5,181 bases of DNA, from the NCBI GenBank assembly GCA_937859825.1, contig CALMAP010000258.1, positions 1 to 5,181 on the forward strand, read 5' to 3'. This document shows, piece by piece, positions 1 through 5,181 of this stretch. The notes below the pieces were generated by a model. It did no database searches. It was not told the origin of the DNA and was given only the letters and a program-made list of their open reading frames with translations. A program made the position numbers and the translations under genes. Source of the stretch: an uncultured Terriglobus sp. GTDB lineage: Bacteria; Acidobacteriota; Terriglobia; Terriglobales; Acidobacteriaceae. The first letter of the stretch is position 1; each line of letters starts with the position of its first letter.

Positions 1-3000
1 GGCGATACCAATTTCCAGTCGTCTTCCAGCAACAGCATCAACCTGACGGTTACCGGAAGCGGTTCGGCGGCGGTCACGCTTGCGCCCTCCTCGCTCAGCT
101 TTACCACGCAGACCGGCACCACCAGCGCTTACAAGGACGTGGTGCTGACCAACAGCGGCAGCGCTTCCCTCGCCATCAGCAGCATCGCCGTGACAGGTAC
201 CGGCTTCACCCAGGTGAACGGCTGCCCAACCAGCCTGAGCGCGAATGCACAGTGCACCGTCCGTGTCACGTACACGCCACAATCCACAATAAGCGTGCAG
301 GGCTCGCTCCTCGTACGGAGCAGCGCGGCGGGCAGCCCCAACTCGATTCCGCTGACGGGAACCGGTTTCACGCCGCTCAGCCTCGCAGCCTCGGCCAGTG
401 CCTTCCCTGACACCACCGTCGGCGCTTCCAGCATTCTTCGCCCGACCGTGACCCTCACGAACAACACCTCAGGCAACGTGACGATCACGCAGATCGCTTC
501 GGACAACGCTACCGACTTCGAGCCTGGCCCCGGGTGCATCAATGCGACGGTCGCCAGCGGTTCAAGCTGCACGGTGCTCGCGATTTTCCATCCAGGTTCG
601 GCAGGTGCAAAGTCGGGCAGCATCTCGTTCACGGTGAACGGCTCAACCCTCAGCACCAGGTTCACGGGCAAGGGGCTCGCTGCGGGTGAGTGCCTCGATT
701 CCGATGGCGACGGCCTCTGCGACGACTGGGAAAAGAACGGCATGTGGGCGCACGTGACGGGCACGGGAGACCAGTTCATCGATCTGCCGTCCATGGGCGC
801 GGACCCCATGCACAAGGACATTTTCATCCACGTGGACTACATGCGGACGGCCCGTGGTGTTACCGGCGAACACTCGCACCAGTTGAAGGTAGGCGCGGCT
901 GCGTCCGTGGTGCAGGCGTTCAAGGTCGCGCCCGTAACCAATCCGGACGGCAAGATCGGCATCAACATGCACATCGATTGCGGCGCGGCCTGCCCGATGA
1001 ACCAGGCAACGGGCGCGACATGGGGCTCCGCCAGCAAGGCGGCCTCGCTCAGCGAACAGGCCGTTCTGGACGCAGTGCCTGGTGAAGCCGCAACTTCGTT
1101 CGACTGGACGGTCTTCGACACGAACTCCGCCGCATTCAAAGCCACGGGCCGCAGCCTGGTCTTTCACCACACGATCATGGCCCACGATCAGAAAGCGGGA
1201 AATACGTCCAGCGGCATCTCGCGCAACGGCGGCGTACTTTCCGAATTTCTCAAAGGTGCCAGCGACCTGGTAGTGAGCCTGGGCTCCTGGGACAACCAGA
1301 CCGGCACGGAAGCGCAGCAGGGCGGTACGCTGATGCACGAACTGGGCCACAACCTGAGCCTGCAACACGGAGGCCGGGACGAGGACAACTACAAGCCGAA
1401 CTACCTGAGCGTGATGAACTACAACATGCAGACGGCCGGCATCATCGCGTTCGGCTCGAACGGTTATCTCGACTACTCGCGCTACAAGCTGCCCGGCCTA
1501 AACGAGTTCAAGCTGAACGAGCAGGTGGGACTCAACGCCGATCCGAAGACGTTCCCCGCCGGACCATTCACCCCAAGCATCGAGAAGTACGGCACGTACT
1601 ACTTCTGCCAGGGCGATTCGCCGAAGCTGGTTGGTCCACACGTCACGCTGGCCCTGGACAGCCCCATCAACTTCAACTGCGATGCAAAGAACGTCATCAG
1701 CCCGCTTGTCTCTTCCGACGTCAATGCGGACGGCTTGTTAGGCGCGCTCGCAAGCAATGAGGACTGGTCTCTCCTGGTCTACAGCGGTGGTGCGGTCGGC
1801 GGGAACGGCATCGGCGTCGCACCTTTGGCCGTGACACCTGCAGCTGAAATTACGCAGGAGCAGAACAGCCTTATCGTTCCACCGTATGGCGTTGCTATTC
1901 GTGGCATGAATTCGCTGCGTACGGCGCCGGGCAGCCAGCCGACCCTGCGCTTCGTGGTGAGCAACACCGGCTCTACGGCAGACACCTACACCCTGAGCGC
2001 AAGCACGCTTGCAGGATGGGTAATCACCCCGGGCTATACAAGCAGCCTTACGCTCGCACCCGGCGCGCGGGGAGAGGTGGCCCTGACCTACACCGTTCCT
2101 GCGACAGCGGCCAGCGGCGACGGCGACACGCTCGTTTTCCGGGCAAAGAGCCAAAATGCCTCGCAGATCACCGACTCGGTTGAAGTAAGCACCTATGCGG
2201 AGACAAGCCCCGCACCCGTTGCGGTGTCCGCGTCGACCGTGGTCTTTGGTGCGCAAATTGTTGGGACCGCATCCACTGCCTCTTCGGTCGTGATCATCAA
2301 TACCGGTACAGCGGCCGTCAGCTTCCCGGCAATCGCGGCAACGGCGGAATTCCAGCAGACCAACACCTGCCCTGCGCAGCTCGCGCCCAGCGCGAGTTGC
2401 GTGGTCAACGTGCTCTTCCAGCCCACCGGCACAGATGCCCGCACGGGAACACTGAGCATTACCAGCAGCGCTTCGAGCACACCGTTGGTCGTGGCACTGC
2501 GCGGGATCGCAACGGCTGCGCCGCGGCTGCGTCCCGAAGTTGCGCTGGCCATCACGGCAACGAGCGGCCTGGCCGGTCAGCCAGTCAGTTTGAAGGTGGC
2601 GGTCACGCCGGCAAGCGGCAGCGCAGTTCCCAGCGGCAACGTCATGCTTTACAGCAATGACGGTGTGCTCGGCCAGCTCACATTGGACAAAGCCGGTACC
2701 GCTACTTACATGACTTCCTCGCTCACAGCGGGAACGTACAACCTGTACGCCGCCTATCAGGGCGACACCGCATTCGTACCGACCAACACGCCCATATCGC
2801 CGCTCGTTCTTACGGACGCGCTTCAGACAACGATTACGCTGAAGTCCTCGCTCAACCCCGGCGTGGTGGGTGCGGCCGTCACTTTCACGGCGACGGTTAC
2901 CAGCTCCTCCTCGGCTGCCGTTCCGACCGGCATTGTCACCTTCTACGACGGAACGGTGAGCCTGGGAACGGGTACGCTCACCAACGGTTCTGCCACCTAC

Positions 3001-3624
3001 ACCACAAGCGCGCTGGCGCTTGGATCGCATGCCATTACTGCAGCGTACGGTGGCGATGGCGCGAACCTTGCCTCCACCTCGTCCGCGCTCACCGAAACGA
3101 TCGCTGCCGCAACGATCACGCTTTCTGCATCGCCGTCGAACCTGACGGTAGCTCGCGGCAGCAGCGGCAGCCTGACCGTCACCGCCACACCCACGGGCCC
3201 GTTTTCCGGCCCGGTGGTGTTATCCTGCGGCACGCTGCCTGCACACGCAAGCTGCGTCTTCGCACCTTCGACACTCTCCTTCACCTCGTCATCCAAACCC
3301 CAAACGGTGATGCTTACTCTGAGCACCAAAGACGCCACTACGGCCATGCGATCGGAGGCACGCAGTGACCGCTTCGGCATCGTGGCCGCGCTCTTCTTCC
3401 CTGTCGGCCTGCTCGGCCTGGCGATGCGGAAGCGTGGTGCCGTGCTGGCGAAGGCTGGCATCCTGGTACTCCTGCTTGCGGCCTTTGCAGCCACTGCGGG
3501 ACTGAGCGGGTGCGGCGGAAGCAGCGCAAGCAACACCACCTCAGCCGGCACGTACGCGGTGGCAGTCACGGCTGCGGCAAATGGGACGACTTCGCAGGTC
3601 ACGCTCAATGTAACTGTGCAGTAG
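1..3624 (+). CDS. Giant secreted Ig-repeat protein with embedded metzincin-like zinc metalloprotease and C-terminal membrane anchor (5' truncated)
   Basis: The frame is open from the first base to the TAG at 3622-3624 (1207 visible codons), so the real start and any signal peptide lie upstream; the GTG at 139 falls inside a beta-strand of an Ig-like domain and is not a start. Domains in window codons: end of an Ig-like repeat (1-20); two choice-of-anchor-D (HYDIN/ASPM-like) domains (about 25-123 and 124-226), each with a Cys pair 10-11 residues apart (75/85, 179/190); a calcium-loop-like segment DSDGDGLCDDWE (233-244); a protease domain to about 620 with HELGHNLSLQH (446-456) and Met-turn SVMNY (470-474); a NEW3-like sandwich (about 640-735); a third anchor-D domain (738-840, Cys 790/800); two Big_3_5-type Ig repeats (841-940, 941-1036); a last Ig-like domain; and a membrane hairpin (1125-1171). 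It is probably a surface-attached protease or adhesin with Zn2+-dependent peptidase activity; the substrate cannot be told. The domain families are recognised by eye. The protease call is strong, the exact peptidase family is not. Confidence 0.9.
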   Translation, partial: GDTNFQSSSSNSINLTVTGSGSAAVTLAPSSLSFTTQTGTTSAYKDVVLTNSGSASLAISSIAVTGTGFTQVNGCPTSLSANAQCTVRVTYTPQSTISVQGSLLVRSSAAGSPNSIPLTGTGFTPLSLAASASAFPDTTVGASSILRPTVTLTNNTSGNVTITQIASDNATDFEPGPGCINATVASGSSCTVLAIFHPGSAGAKSGSISFTVNGSTLSTRFTGKGLAAGECLDSDGDGLCDDWEKNGMWAHVTGTGDQFIDLPSMGADPMHKDIFIHVDYMRTARGVTGEHSHQLKVGAAASVVQAFKVAPVTNPDGKIGINMHIDCGAACPMNQATGATWGSASKAASLSEQAVLDAVPGEAATSFDWTVFDTNSAAFKATGRSLVFHHTIMAHDQKAGNTSSGISRNGGVLSEFLKGASDLVVSLGSWDNQTGTEAQQGGTLMHELGHNLSLQHGGRDEDNYKPNYLSVMNYNMQTAGIIAFGSNGYLDYSRYKLPGLNEFKLNEQVGLNADPKTFPAGPFTPSIEKYGTYYFCQGDSPKLVGPHVTLALDSPINFNCDAKNVISPLVSSDVNADGLLGALASNEDWSLLVYSGGAVGGNGIGVAPLAVTPAAEITQEQNSLIVPPYGVAIRGMNSLRTAPGSQPTLRFVVSNTGSTADTYTLSASTLAGWVITPGYTSSLTLAPGARGEVALTYTVPATAASGDGDTLVFRAKSQNASQITDSVEVSTYAETSPAPVAVSASTVVFGAQIVGTASTASSVVIINTGTAAVSFPAIAATAEFQQTNTCPAQLAPSASCVVNVLFQPTGTDARTGTLSITSSASSTPLVVALRGIATAAPRLRPEVALAITATSGLAGQPVSLKVAVTPASGSAVPSGNVMLYSNDGVLGQLTLDKAGTATYMTSSLTAGTYNLYAAYQGDTAFVPTNTPISPLVLTDALQTTITLKSSLNPGVVGAAVTFTATVTSSSSAAVPTGIVTFYDGTVSLGTGTLTNGSATYTTSALALGSHAITAAYGGDGANLASTSSALTETIAAATITLSASPSNLTVARGSSGSLTVTATPTGPFSGPVVLSCGTLPAHASCVFAPSTLSFTSSSKPQTVMLTLSTKDATTAMRSEARSDRFGIVAALFFPVGLLGLAMRKRGAVLAKAGILVLLLAAFAATAGLSGCGGSSASNTTSAGTYAVAVTAAANGTTSQVTLNVTVQ
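691..732 (+). other. Calcium-binding-type Asp-rich loop at the entry of the protease domain
   Basis: Codons 233-244 read DSDGDGLCDDWE, with acidic residues at 233, 235, 237, 241 and 244. This D-x-D-x-D-G spacing is that of EF-hand/thrombospondin-type-3 calcium loops. It is followed by a DLPSMGADPMHKDIFIHVDY stretch, a combination I recall at the N-terminal edge of secreted bacterial metalloprotease domains. Calcium binding is inferred; it would suit an extracellular multi-domain protein that needs rigid linkers. The two Cys residues around it (231 and 240) could form a disulfide. Confidence 0.6.
1336..1422 (+). other. Zinc-binding catalytic motif and Met-turn of the metalloprotease domain
   Basis: Codons 446-456 give HELGHNLSLQH: His446, His450 and His456 would bind Zn2+ and Glu447 would be the general base. 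Met472 in SVMNY lies 16 residues after the third His, where metzincins carry the Met-turn, and Tyr474 follows it. The spacing matches HExxHxxGxxH, except that Ser453 stands where metzincins normally have Gly. Together these make an active zincin likely; activity itself is inference. Confidence 0.85.
3373..3621 (+). other. C-terminal membrane hairpin with lipobox-like LSGC and trailing Ig-like strands
   Basis: Codons 1125-1142 form a hydrophobic helix, a basic MRKRG loop follows, and codons 1152-1167 form a second hydrophobic helix ending in LSGCGG (Cys1171). After it come a Ser/Thr-rich spacer and a GTYAVAVTAAANG...TLNVTVQ ending that looks like the closing strands of an Ig-like domain. By the positive-inside rule the basic loop would be cytoplasmic, so both flanks lie outside the membrane. 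I recall similar tails in many large acidobacterial Ig-repeat proteins. Whether Cys1171 is cleaved and lipidated is unknown. Confidence 0.65.
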
Positions 3625-3633
3625 GAGAAAGAA

Positions 3634-3659
3634 ACGAAGTTCGCGAGACTACTCTTCGT
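3634..3659 (-). terminator. Possible weak intrinsic terminator reading leftward
   Basis: ACGAAG (3634-3639) and CTTCGT (3654-3659) are perfect 6-bp inverted arms with a 14-base loop. Read on the minus strand, the stem is followed by TTCTTTCTCC, a T-rich but not continuous tail. It could stop readthrough from the sigma-factor gene before it enters the antisense of the protease gene. The loop is long and the tail imperfect, so this is tentative. Confidence 0.25.
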
Positions 3660-3674
3660 CCGTATGCTTGGGCT

Positions 3675-3803
3675 CTGTCATTTCGACCGGAGCGACGGCT
3701 TCATCGTCGCGCAGTGGAGAAACCTGCTGTTGGTTCCAGCGATTCCGACCATCAAGGAACCATGCAGGTTCTCCACTGCGTTGCGCCTCGGTCGAAAGGA
3801 CAG
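3675..3803. repeat. Long imperfect inverted repeat, probable dispersed palindromic intergenic element
   Basis: The left arm (3675-3737) and right arm (3756-3803) are near reverse complements around an 18-base loop. Matching blocks, left versus inverted right: CTGTC/CTGTC, TTTCGACCG/TTTCGACCG, GCAGTGGAGA/GCAGTGGAGA, ACCTGC/ACCTGC and TGGTTCC/TGGTTCC. The arms differ by small indels and by a segment at 3692-3710 in the left arm that is itself a small hairpin (GCGACG...CGTCGC). The element sits between two convergent genes, where it could act as a two-way transcription stop or mRNA stabiliser. The arm text resembles short intergenic repeats I recall from Terriglobia genomes, from memory only. 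It encodes no protein. Confidence 0.7.
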
Positions 3804-3880
3804 TTCTTAGGGAACGTCGCAAGCACGTCTGATCCCGCCGAAATGGCAACTTAAAGGGGGGAGAGGAATAGCCCAGATAC

Positions 3881-3902
3881 AAAAGCTCAGGGCAGTTTGC
3901 CC
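3881..3902 (-). terminator. Possible short terminator hairpin overlapping the sigma-factor stop codon
   Basis: On the minus strand GGGCA-AAC-TGCCC (3902 to 3890) forms a 5-bp GC-rich stem at the last codons of the sigma gene; after the TGA and two more bases comes TTTT (3884-3881). The stem is short and the T-run is only four bases and separated from the stem, so it is weak on its own. Confidence 0.25.
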
Positions 3903-4468
3903 GCAAGCAGTTGTCCTGCGAGCCACAGCCGGCCCGAGGCCCAGTCCCTGTTTGCACTGGAGACGGAGATGTGGAGAAACTCGGCCGTCTCCTCAATAGT
4001 GAGGCCGCCAAAGATACGCAGTTCCGCGACCCGCGCCTGGCGCTCATCCAGTTCTGCAAGGCGGTCCAGAACATGGTCCACTTCGCTGAAGAACAGCACC
4101 GACGTGGCTGCCGGCTCGGGGGCGTCCGCAAGGCAAACGATGGTGATCTCGCCGCCACGCTTCACCGCCGCGCGATGATCGCCGTAGGTACGCAGAATGC
4201 GCCGCATCATCTGCGCCGCCACGCCAAGCACCTGGGCCCGGTTGCTGAAATCCACGCTGTGCTGCGTTGCCAGCCGGAGGTACGTCTCATGCACGAGCGC
4301 GGTGGGCTGCAGGGTATGCCCCTCCCGTTCGTTTCTCATGTAACTCGCGGCGAGATGATGTAACTGGGCGTAGACGTCGGACATCGCAGCATCCAGGCCG
4401 CTTCTCAGGGGCTCTGCTGTGTTCGGCACTGGGGGCTCGCTTGCTTGCATATCGTCGGGCTTCGCCAC
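3887..4468 (-). CDS. ECF-type RNA polymerase sigma factor (PF07638 / TIGR02999-like)
   Basis: This 193-residue protein is the usual size for an ECF sigma factor, which directs RNA polymerase to a specific promoter set. Region 2 spans about residues 29-105 and holds the family signature GHTLQPTALVHETYLRL (50-66), NRAQVLGVAAQMMRRIL (76-92) and RAAVKRGG (99-106). Region 4 spans about 131-188 and contains LDERQARVAELRIFGGLTIE (140-159) and a helix-turn-helix with recognition segment SVSSANRDW (168-176). The GTG start at 4468 is preceded by AGGTAG eight bases upstream (4482-4477), and an in-frame TAA two codons before the GTG bars a longer protein; the ATG at codon 7 has no good ribosome site. No anti-sigma factor or Ser/Thr kinase, frequent neighbours of this family, is visible: the gene converges with the protease gene and diverges from a membrane protein. 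Its signal and regulon are unknown. The N-terminal 28 residues are Pro/Glu/Asp-rich and not conserved. Confidence 0.93.
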   Translation of the reverse strand: MAKPDDMQASEPPVPNTAEPLRSGLDAAMSDVYAQLHHLAASYMRNEREGHTLQPTALVHETYLRLATQHSVDFSNRAQVLGVAAQMMRRILRTYGDHRAAVKRGGEITIVCLADAPEPAATSVLFFSEVDHVLDRLAELDERQARVAELRIFGGLTIEETAEFLHISVSSANRDWASGRLWLAGQLLAGKLP

Positions 4469-4718
4469 GACTTAGGCTACCTGACTGTCGTTGTGCGATG
4501 GCGTCGCAAAACAAGACAACGCGAGTCTTGTTCGAACCAGTCCCGAAATTGCTTACAGGCTGTGTTCCAATCCCATCGTGGTAAGCGGACAAACAGGTGC
4601 TGGTACGTTCGAGGGCGCGTCCGGATTTGCACTTAGAAGTCGCTTCGTTAGCAAGTGACCGAATCAGCTCCTCCGAGCTACTCCTGCACGGTTCAGCATT
4701 CTGCATCTATTCAGGAGC
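4469..4718. promoter_or_regulatory. Divergent intergenic region between sigma factor and membrane-protein gene
   Basis: These 250 bases must hold the promoters for both divergent genes. I see no convincing -35/-10 pair of housekeeping type on either strand. A GGAAC on the minus strand (4567-4563) resembles an ECF -35 element but has no clear -10 partner. The recognisable items are the sigma ribosome site (4477-4482), an 8-bp palindrome (4510-4532), and the Shine-Dalgarno-like AGGAG at 4713-4717. No gene of its own is supported here. Confidence 0.5.
4510..4532. promoter_or_regulatory. Perfect 8-bp inverted repeat in the sigma-factor leader (candidate operator or attenuator)
   Basis: AACAAGAC (4510-4517) and GTCTTGTT (4525-4532) are exact reverse complements around a 7-base spacer. 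The element lies 41 bases upstream of the sigma-factor GTG. The 23-bp span fits a dimeric repressor site on two faces of DNA. On the minus strand the second arm runs into TTTTG, so an RNA hairpin with an attenuator role is the alternative. The symmetry is seen directly; the function is inferred. Confidence 0.45.
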
Positions 4719-5181
4719 ATGGTGCCATCTCCGACGACCGGAACGCCGTATGGTAGCGCGCCCAGGTTTCAAGTTCTCGAACGGCAGCGTATCCGTCCCG
4801 GCGCTATCCTGTTGGCGGTTCTGGCTGCCGCCGGAGCACTCTCCCTGGTCGGGTATGGCCTGAGTCACAGCAAGGTCAGGCACTTTGCCGAGTCTGCCGC
4901 AGGAACCAGCCATACCAAGGCTGGGGAGACACTTCCTGCAGACGAAGAGAAGGACGATCCCTCGCAGGTGGACACGATCTATCTCGGCGATGCGGCCGAT
5001 GCTCCCGTGCCCGCGCGTCGCAACGGACGCGTGGGCAGCGTGCATCCCACCATCCTGATCCGGCTGCCGCGTTATGGTCCGCAGCAAGGACTGATTCCCG
5101 ATGTTCCCGCGGGGCACCTGCTCTTCCAGTGGCTCGCGGCGTTCAACCAGGCAAGCTATCCCGCGCTGCAGCAGGTGCTGC
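4719..5181 (+). CDS. Membrane-anchored protein of unknown function, N-terminal part (3' truncated)
   Basis: An open frame begins at ATG 4719 and reaches the window end without a stop (154 codons visible). A short N-terminal tail with basic residues (RFQVLERQRIRPG, 16-28) precedes one hydrophobic helix (about 28-48), predicting a signal-anchor with the rest outside the cytoplasm. Next come a charged linker (ETLPADEEKDD), a conserved-looking segment (HPTILIRLPRYG, about 109-120), and DVPAGHLLFQWLAAFNQASY near the end. That last motif resembles the AGxxLxxWLxAFNsGD start of small N-terminal domains I recall in acidobacterial S41-type peptidases and serine hydrolases; the rest is not visible, so no function is assigned. 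An in-frame TGA at 4656 limits the start. AGGAG (4713-4717) lies only one base before the ATG, so GTG at 4722 (four-base spacing) is an alternative start. The gene is divergent from the sigma factor. Confidence 0.75.
   Translation, partial: MVPSPTTGTPYGSAPRFQVLERQRIRPGAILLAVLAAAGALSLVGYGLSHSKVRHFAESAAGTSHTKAGETLPADEEKDDPSQVDTIYLGDAADAPVPARRNGRVGSVHPTILIRLPRYGPQQGLIPDVPAGHLLFQWLAAFNQASYPALQQVL

Noticed and set aside
1738..3030. 430-codon open frame on the minus strand inside the protease gene
   Set aside because: Its composition (runs of Arg, Gly, Cys, Ala) has no recognisable domain and it lies wholly opposite the Ig-repeat coding frame, whose protein is clearly real. It is a GC-driven shadow frame.
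1..3624. Repeat-rich coding region considered as a possible CRISPR or tandem DNA repeat array
   Set aside because: The repetition is at the protein-domain level (Ig-like folds about 100 residues long); I see no identical DNA repeats with regular spacers.
3510..3854. 114-codon plus-strand open frame across the end of the protease gene and the intergenic palindrome
   Set aside because: It overlaps coding sequence in another frame, then runs through the inverted repeat; no ribosome site or domain supports it.
4630..4657. Imperfect hairpin CACTT...AAGTG with inner GAAG-TCG-CTTC
   Set aside because: The arms are 4-5 bp with unequal bulges, as expected by chance in a region this size; not enough for a riboswitch or operator call.
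4666..4679. AGCTC-CTCC-GAGCT short inverted repeat
   Set aside because: Five-base arms are common by chance and nothing else in the context supports a site.
4287..4706. 139-codon minus-strand frame overlapping the sigma-factor start
   Set aside because: It overlaps the sigma gene in another frame and has no conserved features; the sigma factor explains the region.
4855..4866. GYG residues in the membrane helix of the last gene, reminiscent of a potassium-channel filter
   Set aside because: They lie at the end of a single N-terminal anchor helix with no pore helix or second transmembrane segment, so this is coincidence.
4707..5117. 136-codon minus-strand frame opposite the last gene
   Set aside because: It lies antisense to a plus-strand frame with a coherent signal-anchor helix and a family-like motif; its own protein shows no such structure.

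Overview
This window looks like a piece of an acidobacterial chromosome, most probably from the Terriglobia (Granulicella/Terriglobus/Edaphobacter type). The DNA is GC-rich and uses GTG starts. It carries a very long secreted protein built from choice-of-anchor-D and Ig-like repeats, ending in the membrane-hairpin plus LSGCGG tail that I associate with this group, and a PF07638/TIGR02999-type ECF sigma factor. The taxonomic call is inference from protein style; there is no rRNA or other marker.

Layout: (1) 1-3624, plus strand: the 3' part of a giant extracellular protein whose start lies upstream of the window. It has Ig-like repeats, an embedded zinc metalloprotease domain with a metzincin-style active site, more Ig-like repeats, and a C-terminal membrane anchor. 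(2) 3625-3886: a convergent intergenic gap dominated by a long imperfect inverted repeat (3675-3803), with weak terminator-like hairpins at each end. (3) 3887-4468, minus strand: an ECF-type sigma factor starting at GTG. (4) 4469-4718: a divergent intergenic region with a perfect 8-bp palindrome in the sigma-factor leader. (5) 4719 to the window end, plus strand: the N-terminal 154 codons of a membrane-anchored protein that runs off the window.

How the parts relate: the protease gene and the sigma gene converge, and the sigma gene and the last gene diverge. No two genes here share an operon. The sigma factor may control the divergent gene or itself through the 250-bp shared upstream region, but the sequence does not prove it. 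I found no CRISPR array, tRNA, rRNA, insertion sequence or defence system. The least ordinary items are the protease with its unusual motif residue, the Ig-like domain apparently split by a two-helix membrane insert, and the intergenic palindromic element.
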